Assembly (NCBI RefSeq): GCF_007421925.1
Contig: NZ_QMDX01000012.1
Coordinates: 42,910-106,909 of the forward strand
Direction of reading: 5' to 3'
Length of the DNA stretch: 64,000 nucleotides
From: Haloglomus irregulare
GTDB lineage: Archaea > Halobacteriota > Halobacteria > Halobacteriales > Haloarculaceae
The notes below the pieces were generated by a model. That model was not told where the DNA came from. It saw only the letters and a list, made by a program, of their open reading frames with translations, and did no database searches. Shown in pieces: positions 43,095 through 50,805 of the stretch. Position numbers and translations under genes: made by a program. Positions within the stretch are counted from its first letter, which is position 1. Each line of letters opens with the position of its first letter.

Positions 43095-43189
43095 ACATGA
43101 TGTGGGCAGCGGACCCGAATAAATCCCGCGCCGGCCCACTCCCAGCCGCATCCGGGCGGCGCGACGCCGGGGGAGAAAGGTTGAAATGG

Positions 43190-43227
43190 GTGTAAAGTAT
43201 ACGTTACACTGTAAAGGAAGTTTTACA
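43190..43227 (+). promoter_or_regulatory. Double palindromic operator at the DUF2178-XRE promoter
   Basis: Two palindromes with TGTAAA-type half-sites lie end to end just before the ATG at 43230. The first (43190-43209) reads GTGTAA-A-GTATAC-G-TTACAC, palindromic at 18 of 20 positions. The second (43210-43227) is TGTAAA, 6 bases, TTTACA. The GTATAC centre of the first coincides with the TATA position (about 27-35 before the start). Binding here would block TBP, so this looks like an autorepression site for the XRE protein encoded downstream. Confidence 0.7.
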
Positions 43228-43229
43228 CC

Positions 43230-43634
43230 ATGACCGATACCGCTCTCCGCCCCCCGCTCGAATCGACCCGCTCGCTGTACGTGGCCTGCTGGGCCGTCGG
43301 CAGCGTGCTGTACGGCGCCCTCATCGCGGCCGGCTACCCGCTCGTCGGGGTCGCCGCGTTCGGCATCGGCGCGGTCACGGCCGTCGCCATCGGCCGCCGG
43401 AGCGGTCGCCCCACCTTCGACGAGCGGGACCGCGCCGTCCTCGACGAGGCGGGCCGACACACCGTCGCCGCCGTGGGGATGACGTCGGCAGTCGTCTTCC
43501 CCGCGATGGTCGCGGCCCGCGCGCTGGGGCACGTGACCTGGCCCGACTGGTTCTACTACGCGGCCCTCTTCATCGCCGGCCTGTTCGTCGTCTGGGGGGT
43601 CTTCGTGGCCCTCGCACGGGTCCGTCGTCGGTGA
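43230..43634 (+). CDS. DUF2178 membrane protein
   Basis: A 134-residue protein with four hydrophobic segments: two before and two after the FDERDRAVLDEAGRHT loop (about 69-84), the classical mark of DUF2178. The loop with ERD lies on the cytoplasmic side. It begins at the first ATG after the palindromes, so the transcript is close to leaderless. It overlaps the XRE gene by 1 base (TGATG). DUF2178-XRE pairs are common in archaea and bacteria; function is unknown. Confidence 0.88.
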   Translation: MTDTALRPPLESTRSLYVACWAVGSVLYGALIAAGYPLVGVAAFGIGAVTAVAIGRRSGRPTFDERDRAVLDEAGRHTVAAVGMTSAVVFPAMVAARALGHVTWPDWFYYAALFIAGLFVVWGVFVALARVRRR

Positions 43635-43834
43635 TGGAGTCGGACCTCCGCGAACACCGGGAGCGCGAGGGGCTCAGCCAGGGCGACCTCGCGGCGGCCG
43701 TCGACGTCACCCGGCAGACCATCAACGCCGTCGAGCGGGGCCGGTACGATCCGTCGCTCGAACTGGCGCTGAAACTCGCGGCCCACTTCGACTGCGCCGT
43801 CGAGGACCTGTTCCGGCTCGAGACACCCCCATGA
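43634..43834 (+). CDS. XRE-family HTH regulator (YozG-like)
   Basis: A 66-residue single HTH domain: MESDLREHREREGLSQGDL, AAAVDVTRQTINAVERGRYDPSL and LALKLAAHFDCAVEDLF. It has no extra domain, as in small YozG-type repressors. It probably binds the paired palindromes at 43190-43227 and so controls its own operon. The start ATG overlaps the DUF2178 stop; a GTG one codon earlier is in frame. Confidence 0.88.
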   Translation: MESDLREHREREGLSQGDLAAAVDVTRQTINAVERGRYDPSLELALKLAAHFDCAVEDLFRLETPP

Positions 43835-43968
43835 CCGCCCCGGGGCGCCGGCCCCGCGACCGTGATGGATGGCCGGGTGGATAGATACCCGCCTCGCGGG
43901 CCCGAACAAAAACCTCAGGCCATACACGGCAGAGCGCTGAGCATCCGTTCGGTGGACTCCGGTGACGT

Positions 43969-45159
43969 ATGGTACGTGACCCCCCGATCTCTCGACGTGC
44001 AACACTCGGACTACTCGGCGGTGCCGGTGCGGCGGCGACCACTGACCTCGCGAGCGCAGCGGACGGCGACGGCCGGCGGCGCTACAACGTGGGCTACGAC
44101 CGGCCCGGCGGCGCCCGGGCGGCCCGGAACCGTGCCAGCTCGGTGGTCCACGAGTTCGCGTTCGACACGCTCACCATCGAAGCCGACCCGAACGCGGCGC
44201 GGGGGCTCCGGCGCCGCGGCGACGTCCGCTACGTCGAGCGTGACGGGGAGATGGAGGCACTCGGCGAGAGCGTCCCCTGGGGCATCGACCGGACGGACGC
44301 GGAGGTGGCCCACGCGAACGGCGACACCGGTGACGGCGTCGACGTGGCCATCGTCGACACCGGCGTCGACCACGACCACCCTGACCTGGCCGACAACCTC
44401 GGCGACGGCAAGGCCTTCGTCACGACCTCGGAGCTGTCCGGGCCGGCCTGGGAGGACGACAACGGTCACGGCACCCACTGTGCCGGCACCGCGAACGCGG
44501 TGGACGACGGGGAGGGGGTCATCGGCGTCTCCACGACGGCTGTCCTGCACGCGGTGAAGGTACTCGGGGCGCTGGGGAGCGGCTCCACCTCCGACGTGGC
44601 GAAGGGGATCGAGTACACCGCCGACCGGGGCTGGGCGGTCGCCAGCCTGTCGGTCGGTGGCGGGGCCTCGAGCACGCTGCAGGAGGCCTGCGAGTACGCC
44701 GCCGACCGGGGCGTCACGCTGGTCGCCGCGGCCGGCAACGACGGCCCCTGCACGGACTGCGTCGGCTACTCGGCGGCGTATCCCGAGTGCATCGCCGTCA
44801 GTGCGACGAACGACGACGACCGGCTCGCGGACTTCTCCTCGACCGGACCGGAGGTCGGGATCGCCGCGCCGGGCGCCGACGTCTACTCGACGTACGACGG
44901 GGATTCCTACGAGACCCTCTCGGGGACCAGCACGGCCTGCCCACACGTCTCCGGGGCCGCCGCACAGGCTGTCGCGGACGGTGCGAGCAGCCGGAGCGAG
45001 GTCCGGGACGCGCTGAAGACGAACACGGAGGACCTCGGCCTCGGCGAGAACGAGAGCGGCGCGGGCTTTCTCGACGTGGCCGCGATGCTGGGTCACGACT
45101 CGGGCGACGACGGCACCGGCGAGCGCAACGACGGCGGCGGCAGCGGGCTCCTGGGCTGA
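43969..45159 (+). CDS. Halolysin-like subtilisin serine protease (S8)
   Basis: A 396-residue secreted protease. The N-terminal Tat signal has the twin arginine in SRRATLGLLGG (about 8-18). A propeptide (about 33-100) with YNVGYDRPGG and FDTLTIEADPN follows. The catalytic Asp is in AIVDTGVDHDHPDL (about 126-139), His in NGHGTHCAG (about 164-172) and Ser in SGTSTACPHVSG (about 322-333). It ends with a Gly/Asp-rich tail without the C-terminal domain of longer halolysins. It breaks down proteins outside the cell. A 134-base gap precedes it. Confidence 0.93.
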   Translation: MVRDPPISRRATLGLLGGAGAAATTDLASAADGDGRRRYNVGYDRPGGARAARNRASSVVHEFAFDTLTIEADPNAARGLRRRGDVRYVERDGEMEALGESVPWGIDRTDAEVAHANGDTGDGVDVAIVDTGVDHDHPDLADNLGDGKAFVTTSELSGPAWEDDNGHGTHCAGTANAVDDGEGVIGVSTTAVLHAVKVLGALGSGSTSDVAKGIEYTADRGWAVASLSVGGGASSTLQEACEYAADRGVTLVAAAGNDGPCTDCVGYSAAYPECIAVSATNDDDRLADFSSTGPEVGIAAPGADVYSTYDGDSYETLSGTSTACPHVSGAAAQAVADGASSRSEVRDALKTNTEDLGLGENESGAGFLDVAAMLGHDSGDDGTGERNDGGGSGLLG

Positions 45160-45192
45160 CGACGTACGGACGACGGGCAGGGGGCCCCGCCG

Positions 45193-46116
45193 TCAGGCGT
45201 CCGGGTAGGGAACGTCCAGTTCGTCGCCGTCGTCGGGGAGGCACACCTCGTCGAAGCGCTCGCGGGCCTCCTCGGCGAGGACGTCCGATCTGCCGGCATA
45301 GCGCGAGGAGACGTGGACCAGCGCGAGCCGCGCCACGCCGGCGCTGGCGGCGAGTTCGGCCGCCTCGCGGGCGGTCGAGTGGCCCGTCTGCGGGGCGCGC
45401 TCGGCGTCGGCCTCGGCGAACGTGGCGTCGTGGACGAGGAGGTCGGCACCGGCGGCGACCTGCTCGGTCGCCTCGGTCGGCCGCGTGTCGCCGGTGTAGA
45501 CCACCGTCCGTCCCGGTCGGGGCTCCCCGACGACCTGCTCGGGCCGGACGACGGTGCCGTCGTCCAGTTCGACGGCCTCGCCGTCGTGGAGCGTGGAGAA
45601 CTTCGGCCCGACGGGGACGCCGAGCTCCTGCGCCCGGTCGCGGTCGAAGCGGCCCTTCCGGGCGGCCTCGACGAGTGCGTACCCGACCGACCGCGTCCGG
45701 TGTTCCGTCTCGAAGGCCCGCACCTCGTACTCCTCGTGCTCCAGGGCCACGTCGCCCGCGCCCACCTCGTTGATGCGGACCGGGAACCCGGTGTCCGTCC
45801 CGGTGCCGTCGAGCAGACGCCGCATCGCCCGGCGCTCCCCGCTCGGAACGTGGACCGCCAGCGACGCCTCGCGGTCGTTGAAATCCCAGGTCTGGAGCAG
45901 GCCGGGGATGCCGAGCGTGTGGTCCCCGTGCATGTGGGTGACGAAGAGGTGGGAGACGTCGAAGCCAGTGCCGTAGCGCATCATCTGGCGCTGTGTCCCC
46001 TCGCCGCAGTCGAACAGGAGACGGTCGCCCTCGCGGCGCAGCATGAGCGCCGACGTGTTCCGCCGGACCGACGGGACCGCCCCGCCGGTGCCGAGGAACG
46101 TCACGTGAAGGGACAT
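45193..46116 (-). CDS. rnz: Ribonuclease Z (tRNA 3' processing endonuclease)
   Basis: A 307-residue beta-lactamase-fold nuclease. It begins HVTFLGTGGAVPSVRRNTSALM. The metal motif is THMHGDHTLGIPGLL (about 60-74). Further ligands are seen in VYTGDTRP (about 206-213), LLVHDATF and the C-terminal LVHVSSRY. RNase Z cuts precursor tRNAs after the discriminator base, the activity needed for CCA-less tRNA genes such as the tRNA-Leu in this window. Length and order fit the archaeal single-domain form. Confidence 0.95.
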   Translation of the reverse strand: MSLHVTFLGTGGAVPSVRRNTSALMLRREGDRLLFDCGEGTQRQMMRYGTGFDVSHLFVTHMHGDHTLGIPGLLQTWDFNDREASLAVHVPSGERRAMRRLLDGTGTDTGFPVRINEVGAGDVALEHEEYEVRAFETEHRTRSVGYALVEAARKGRFDRDRAQELGVPVGPKFSTLHDGEAVELDDGTVVRPEQVVGEPRPGRTVVYTGDTRPTEATEQVAAGADLLVHDATFAEADAERAPQTGHSTAREAAELAASAGVARLALVHVSSRYAGRSDVLAEEARERFDEVCLPDDGDELDVPYPDA

Positions 46117-46440
46117 ACCGTTCCCGTCGGGGGCGCCACGTGAAACCCGTGTCGGATGGGCGGCGCGACGCGAGGGTGTCGGGTCCGCGCCGTTCAGTCC
46201 GTTCAGTCGCCGGACGACGGGCGAACGGGAACGGTTCGGGTGGCGTGCCCGCGGGCACCGACGCGACCGAGGTAGCGTTCGGGTACGAGGGAACGACGGT
46301 GCACCTCGCGCGGGGTCCCCCCGAGTCCTGACGCGGCTCCGGACCCCCGACAGATATCACCAGCAGCGGGCCGCTACGGGCGCTCCTGCCGAAATCGGCC
46401 ATAAGCCTTCTACGTTCACGTCGACTGCCCTCCGGTGGAC
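46117..46440. other. Intergenic region upstream of the lipoprotein
   Basis: These 324 bases hold no gene I can support. A 63-codon GTG frame at 46140-46331 is Arg/Gly-rich and not protein-like. ATAAGCC at 46401-46407 may be a TATA region for the lipoprotein gene. Confidence 0.45.
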
Positions 46441-48048
46441 ATGAAACGGCAGTTCGCAGCCGCTCTGGTGGCGCTCATGCTCGTGACCGCCGGCTGTTCG
46501 TTCGGCGGCACGGGCCCCGGCGATAGCGGCGAACCGAGCGACGGGACATCGGGCGATGCGGTCGGGACGATCAACTTCTACATCAGCGACCAGCCGGGTG
46601 CCATCGAGGACTTCGAGCACCTGAACGTCACCGTCTCCCAGGTCGAGTTCCGGAGGGCCGGGAGCGAGGACGACGACGAGGACGGATCCACACCCACGGA
46701 CAACACCGCCACCACCAGCGCCGGCGCCACCGACGAGGAGATGGACGACAGTGGCGTACAGCGCTTCGACATCGACGACCGCACGGTCGACCTCACCCGT
46801 CTCAAGGGCGACAACGCGACCCTGCTGGAGGAGTTCGAGGTGGAGAACGGCACGTACACGCAGGTTCGGATCAGTGTGAGCGAGATCAACGGGACGCTGA
46901 CCGACGGCAGCAGCGCCGATGTGAAACTCCCCTCGGAGAAGCTCCGCATCAACCAGCAGTTCGTCGTCGGTACCAACGAGTCGGTCGACTTCGTCTACGA
47001 CATCACCGTCATCAAGCGGGGCCAGTCCGGGTCGTACAACATCCAGCCGGTCGCGAGCGAATCCGGTACCGAGGTCCCCATCGACCGCGTCGACGACGAT
47101 GACGAGGAGATGGACGACGAGGAGATGACCGCGACGCCCACGGACGACGGGTCGGCGGGCGACCAGGCGAAGATGAACTTCTACGTCAGCGACCAGCAGA
47201 ACGCCATCGACGACTTCCGCCACCTGAACGTCACCATCGAGGCAGTTGGCTTCCAGCGCGGCGGCGAGTCCGGCAACTGGACGGAGTACGACGTGGACGA
47301 CCGGACGGTGGACCTCACCCGACTGCAGGGTGACAACGCCACCCTCCTGAACTCGTTCGGCATCCCCGCGGGGAACTACACGAAGGTCTTCATCCACGTG
47401 AACGAGGTGAACGGGACGCTCACGGACGGCAGCAGTACGGACGTGAAGCTCCCCTCCGAGGAGATCCAGCTCAACGAGAACTTCGAGGCCGCCCCGGACA
47501 GCGAGATCGACTTCGTCTACGACATCACGATCATCAAGCGGGGCCGGTCCGGCTCGTACAACATCAAGCCGGTCGCGAGCGAATCCGGCACGGACGTGCC
47601 CATCGACCGCGTCGATGACGATGAGGACGCGGACGAGGAGCGCGGCCAGGACGAGCGCGACGACCCGGACCGCGGCGACGAGATGGCCGACGACGAGACG
47701 GCCGAGTTCGACGCCGAGTTCGTCGGCAACGTCACCGCCGGCGAGAACGCGACCGTCTACGTCTCCCAGAACGGGACCGCCGTTGAGAACGCGACGGTCA
47801 CCTATGAGGGTGATGAGTACCTGACGAACGCCGGCGGCAACGTTACCCTCGCGGTTCCGAGTGACGCCGAGGAGGTCGAGGTCGAGGTCGAGTACGAGGA
47901 CGGGACGGTGACGCTGAAGGAGGAGGTCGAGTCGAGCGACGAGGAGACCGTCACGGCCACGGAAGAGGAGAACACCGAGACGGAGACCACGACGGCGACC
48001 CCGACGCCCACGTTGACGGGGACATCGACCGACACCGCGAACGGCTGA
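46441..48048 (+). CDS. Tandem-DUF4382 secreted lipoprotein
   Basis: A 535-residue lipoprotein. The signal peptide ends in a lipobox, LVTAGC, at about 15-20. Two DUF4382 domains (about 40-220 and 240-395) are near copies: both contain DDRTVDLTRL-(K/Q)-GDNATLL, INGTLTDGSS or VNGTLTDGSS, DVKLPSE, IDFVYDIT or VDFVYDIT, and SGSYNI. Domain 1 has an extra acidic loop (about 77-107) that domain 2 lacks. A third beta-rich stretch (about 425-490, many NAT glycosylation sites) precedes a Thr/Glu-rich spacer. The surface location and many Asn-x-Ser/Thr sites suggest a glycosylated cell-surface protein. Confidence 0.87.
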   Translation: MKRQFAAALVALMLVTAGCSFGGTGPGDSGEPSDGTSGDAVGTINFYISDQPGAIEDFEHLNVTVSQVEFRRAGSEDDDEDGSTPTDNTATTSAGATDEEMDDSGVQRFDIDDRTVDLTRLKGDNATLLEEFEVENGTYTQVRISVSEINGTLTDGSSADVKLPSEKLRINQQFVVGTNESVDFVYDITVIKRGQSGSYNIQPVASESGTEVPIDRVDDDDEEMDDEEMTATPTDDGSAGDQAKMNFYVSDQQNAIDDFRHLNVTIEAVGFQRGGESGNWTEYDVDDRTVDLTRLQGDNATLLNSFGIPAGNYTKVFIHVNEVNGTLTDGSSTDVKLPSEEIQLNENFEAAPDSEIDFVYDITIIKRGRSGSYNIKPVASESGTDVPIDRVDDDEDADEERGQDERDDPDRGDEMADDETAEFDAEFVGNVTAGENATVYVSQNGTAVENATVTYEGDEYLTNAGGNVTLAVPSDAEEVEVEVEYEDGTVTLKEEVESSDEETVTATEEENTETETTTATPTPTLTGTSTDTANG

Positions 48049-48114
48049 CGATCGAAACCGTTTCCATCATATCTCTCTTCTGGCCACGTTATCCCCGTAT
48101 CTATCCACGTAATC

Positions 48115-48150
48115 ATCGGATACGGCACATATCCGATATTCTCCGGATAT
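48115..48150. terminator. Overlapping alternative hairpins after the lipoprotein
   Basis: ATCGGATA (48115-48122) pairs perfectly with TATCCGAT (48130-48137), 7-base loop. Alternatively ATATCCG (48129-48135) pairs with CGGATAT (48144-48150). The two share the middle arm and so exclude each other. Position: 66 bases past the lipoprotein stop, in an AT-rich convergent gap. This might be a bidirectional terminator. Confidence 0.45.
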
Positions 48151-48265
48151 CGATACGAAACAGGGAGAACGTCGACCCGCGTACAGTGCGTCGAGTGCGG
48201 GGCGGACCGTCACCCGCCGCAGACGGCCGGCCGACGGGACAGTCCGCAGCGCGAGGACGCTCGTG

Positions 48266-49330
48266 TCAGTCGTCGGCGCTGCTCGTCTCGCCGGTCTCGA
48301 CCGGGGGCGCGGCGGCGTCGGCGTTGTGCTCGCGGGCTCGCTCGCGCATCCGCCCGCTGATGCCGGGCACCTGATCGGTCGTCACCTCGCCCTCGCTCTC
48401 GATCTCGTCGAGCGGGCGCGGGTACTCCCGGAGGCGGTAGTGGATACCGATCCCGGCCTTTGCGCCCTGGCCCATCGCGACGGGGATCTGGTTGTGGCCG
48501 GGGACGACGTCGCCGACGGCGGAGACGCCCTCGACGCTGGTGTGGCCGTGGTCGTCGACCGCGACGGTGCCGTCGTCGTTGAGCTCGACGCCGAGCTGCT
48601 CGGCGAGGTCCGTGTTGTAGTCGCTGCCGTACATCGGGAAGCCGCCGCGGTAGGCCCGGCGACGGCCGTCCTCGAAGACGAGCGCCTCGAGCCAACCGTC
48701 CTCACCCTTCTCGATCTCGGCGACGTCCTCGTGGATGATGTCGACGGGGTGGGCGGCGAGCTGGCGGTCGGTCTCCTCGGACCACTCGGGCTCGTCGCCG
48801 CGGGTGAGCAGGTCCACCTCGTCGGTGAAGTTGAGCATGATCATGGCCACCTTCGCGGCGGCCTCGCCGGTTCCCATCACCCAGACTGGCTGGTCGACGA
48901 ACATGTAGGCGTCGCAGTGGAGACACCAGTGGAGGCCACGCCCCGTCCGCGGGAGCGGCGGGTCCGGCTTCACATCGGAGAACCCTGTCGCCAGGACGAC
49001 GTGGTCGACGACGACCTCGGCGTCGCTGGCGCCCAGCCGGATGCGGCCGTCCTCGAGCCGCTCGGCGTCGCTCACGAAGTCGCGGTGGTAGTCCGCGCCG
49101 TAGGCCTGGACCTGCTGCTGGGCCGTCCGGAGGAACTCGTTGCCCGACACGTCCTCGGTGACGCCGATGACGTTGTGGGTGTCGAGCATCATCGCCGCGC
49201 GGCCGCCGCCCCGGTTGATGACGACGGTGTCGTGTCCCAGCCGGGTCGTGTAGAGGGCCGCCGTCAGCCCCGCCGGGCCGCCGCCGACGACTGCCACCTC
49301 GTACTCGCTTTCGAGTTCGCTATCGGTCAT
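48266..49330 (-). CDS. Thioredoxin reductase-like NAD(P)/FAD oxidoreductase
   Basis: A 354-residue flavoprotein. The FAD motif is VAVVGGGPAGLTAALYTTRLG (N-terminus) and the second NAD(P) motif VWVMGTGEAAAKVAMI (about 170-185). A CLHC redox pair lies in WCLHCDAYMF (about 155), where TrxB has CATC. The last FAD motif is SAVGDVVPGHNQIPVAMGQG (about 290-310). After about 325 it has an added acidic tail. It should reduce thioredoxin or a related thiol partner with NAD(P)H. It is divergent from the monothiol glutaredoxin gene, so both could belong to the same redox system. Confidence 0.88.
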   Translation of the reverse strand: MTDSELESEYEVAVVGGGPAGLTAALYTTRLGHDTVVINRGGGRAAMMLDTHNVIGVTEDVSGNEFLRTAQQQVQAYGADYHRDFVSDAERLEDGRIRLGASDAEVVVDHVVLATGFSDVKPDPPLPRTGRGLHWCLHCDAYMFVDQPVWVMGTGEAAAKVAMIMLNFTDEVDLLTRGDEPEWSEETDRQLAAHPVDIIHEDVAEIEKGEDGWLEALVFEDGRRRAYRGGFPMYGSDYNTDLAEQLGVELNDDGTVAVDDHGHTSVEGVSAVGDVVPGHNQIPVAMGQGAKAGIGIHYRLREYPRPLDEIESEGEVTTDQVPGISGRMRERAREHNADAAAPPVETGETSSADD

Positions 49331-49449
49331 CGGGTGCAGATACGTGCGGGTTACAGTTAACTGGTCGGTAGCCGGACGGTAACCACCCTTCGAGCAGGTG
49401 ACCGACGGCCCCCGGAAGGGATATGAGCCATCGCGCACGACCATGTGAT

Positions 49450-49791
49450 ATGACGTTCGACCCCGAGAGCAGTCTGCCACAGGAGGAGGTCGAGGAACAG
49501 GTCGCGACCACCATCGCCGACAGCGAGGTGGTGCTGTTCATGAAGGGGACACCGCTGATGCCCCAGTGTGGCTACTCCGACCGGGCACTGAACCTGATCA
49601 AGCAGCACCGCGAGGAGTTCGAGACCGTCGACGTCCTGGAGTCGTTGGACGAGTACCGCGCAGCGCTGGAGGGCGAGAGCGGCTGGGAGACGATCCCCCA
49701 GACGTTCGTCGACGGCGAGTTCGTCGGCGGGAGTGACGTGCTGGCCGAACTGGACGAGCGTGGCGACCTCGGCGAGACGCTTCGGGTCTGA
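49450..49791 (+). CDS. Monothiol glutaredoxin (Grx4/GrxD-like)
   Basis: A 113-residue glutaredoxin. The active site is a single cysteine in MPQCGYS (about 38-44; CGFS-type), preceded by VVLFMKGTP, the strong mark of the monothiol class. The cis-Pro is in IPQTFVDGEFVGGSD. CGFS-type proteins carry and deliver [2Fe-2S] clusters. It is divergent from the thioredoxin-reductase-like gene, with 119 bases between. Confidence 0.9.
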   Translation: MTFDPESSLPQEEVEEQVATTIADSEVVLFMKGTPLMPQCGYSDRALNLIKQHREEFETVDVLESLDEYRAALEGESGWETIPQTFVDGEFVGGSDVLAELDERGDLGETLRV

Positions 49792-49849
49792 GACGGCCGC
49801 ACGCGGGTGATCTCCGGCACGGACGGCCACTCCTCCCCCGAGAGACAGG

Positions 49850-49857
49850 AATATAAG
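49850..49857 (+). promoter_or_regulatory. TATA-like box upstream of 49927 gene
   Basis: AATATAAG in a short AT-rich patch, 70 bases before the ATG at 49927. It would give a leader of about 45 bases. Moderate support. Confidence 0.45.
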
Positions 49858-49926
49858 TGAGAAATCCCTAAATCCTGGTGACCACCCAGATGCGGGGGTC
49901 GGCCGTTCCCCAGGGACAGGGATATC

Positions 49927-50556
49927 ATGAAAAGCAGTGTATTCAGACTCCACTCGACACTCGAACTGCCACTCGAAGACGTCCACGACTTCTTCGAGGA
50001 CCCCGAACTCCCGGTTGAGATCGACGATATCGAGATCAAGCGTCGTAACAATACGCTCATCATCTCCTCGATCGCCGCCGAGGAGAACCTCTCGAAGTAC
50101 ACCCCGACCGCGCAGTTGAAGGCCAGCGTCACGGAGAACCGCGTCTACGAGAACGAGGACGGCGAGTGGCAGGAGACCCCGCCGGACGACGAACCCGGCG
50201 GCGCGGTCGCCTCCAGCGGCAGTGGTGGCGGCCCGTCCTGGTCCAGCCTCGGCGGCGAGCAGGAGGCCGAGGAGGAGGTCCGCTCGAAGCTCATGGAGTA
50301 CGCCTGTTTCAAGGGCGACCGCGAGACCGTGCTCCAGAACACCGAGCTGCAGTACCCCATGTTCGAGGTGCTCTGCAACCTCGCCCGCACGGCCGATAAG
50401 GGTTCGCTCGAGGCGATCGTCGCCGTCAGTGGCGACCTGGAGGCCGTCCGCGTCGTCGACGGCGAGGACCGCCCGGCGCGCGTGAAGATCGTCGAGGACC
50501 CCCGCGAGCAGGAGAACGGCGGCGTCGACTGGCGCGACAACGAGTTCATCAACTGA
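49927..50556 (+). CDS. Conserved haloarchaeal protein (DUF7110-like)
   Basis: A 209-residue protein. Domain 1 (about 1-70) starts KSSVFRLHSTLELPLEDVHDFFEDP. A Gly/Ser-rich hinge (about 90-112) leads to a helical second part with EEVRSKLMEYACFKGDRETVLQNTELQYPMFEVLCNLA. I recall a haloarchaeal DUF7110 with this layout, but the name is unsure. No known motifs. Its own promoter at 49850. Confidence 0.7.
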   Translation: MKSSVFRLHSTLELPLEDVHDFFEDPELPVEIDDIEIKRRNNTLIISSIAAEENLSKYTPTAQLKASVTENRVYENEDGEWQETPPDDEPGGAVASSGSGGGPSWSSLGGEQEAEEEVRSKLMEYACFKGDRETVLQNTELQYPMFEVLCNLARTADKGSLEAIVAVSGDLEAVRVVDGEDRPARVKIVEDPREQENGGVDWRDNEFIN

Positions 50557-50640
50557 GTCGCCGGCCACTTCTACGGGCTCAGAACCCCTGTCCTGTCTGG
50601 GGTTCCGCGAGCGCGCCCGCGAGCGCGCGGATCGGATACT

Positions 50641-50748
50641 CCCTGTGTGACCATCACTCCCTGTGTGATCATCCCTCCCTGTGTGACCATCACTCCCTGT
50701 GTGACCATCACTCCCTGTGTGACCATCCCTCCCTGTGTGACCATCCCT
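50641..50748. repeat. Six tandem 18-bp repeats
   Basis: The unit is CCCTGTGTGACCATCACT, repeated six times without gaps, with small changes at the last bases (CATCACT or CATCCCT) and one GATC in copy 2. Each complete copy holds GTGA-CCA-TCAC, a short palindrome. They lie 58-165 bases before the CysH-like start. They differ from CRISPR in having no spacers. Confidence 0.92.
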
Positions 50749-50805
50749 CAGGGGCGTCGAGTGCCGAAAAGCACTTACAACTCGCTAATTACATCTCATT
50801 ACAGA

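Noticed and set aside
46140..46331. 63-codon GTG frame between RNase Z and the lipoprotein
   Set aside because: Arg/Gly/Ser-rich content without halophile-type acidity and no recognisable domain; high G+C makes such frames common.
50641..50748. 18-bp repeats as a CRISPR array (with the Cas4-like gene as support)
   Set aside because: The repeats are directly joined with no spacers, the unit is too short, and the Cas4-like gene is 38 kb away without other cas genes.
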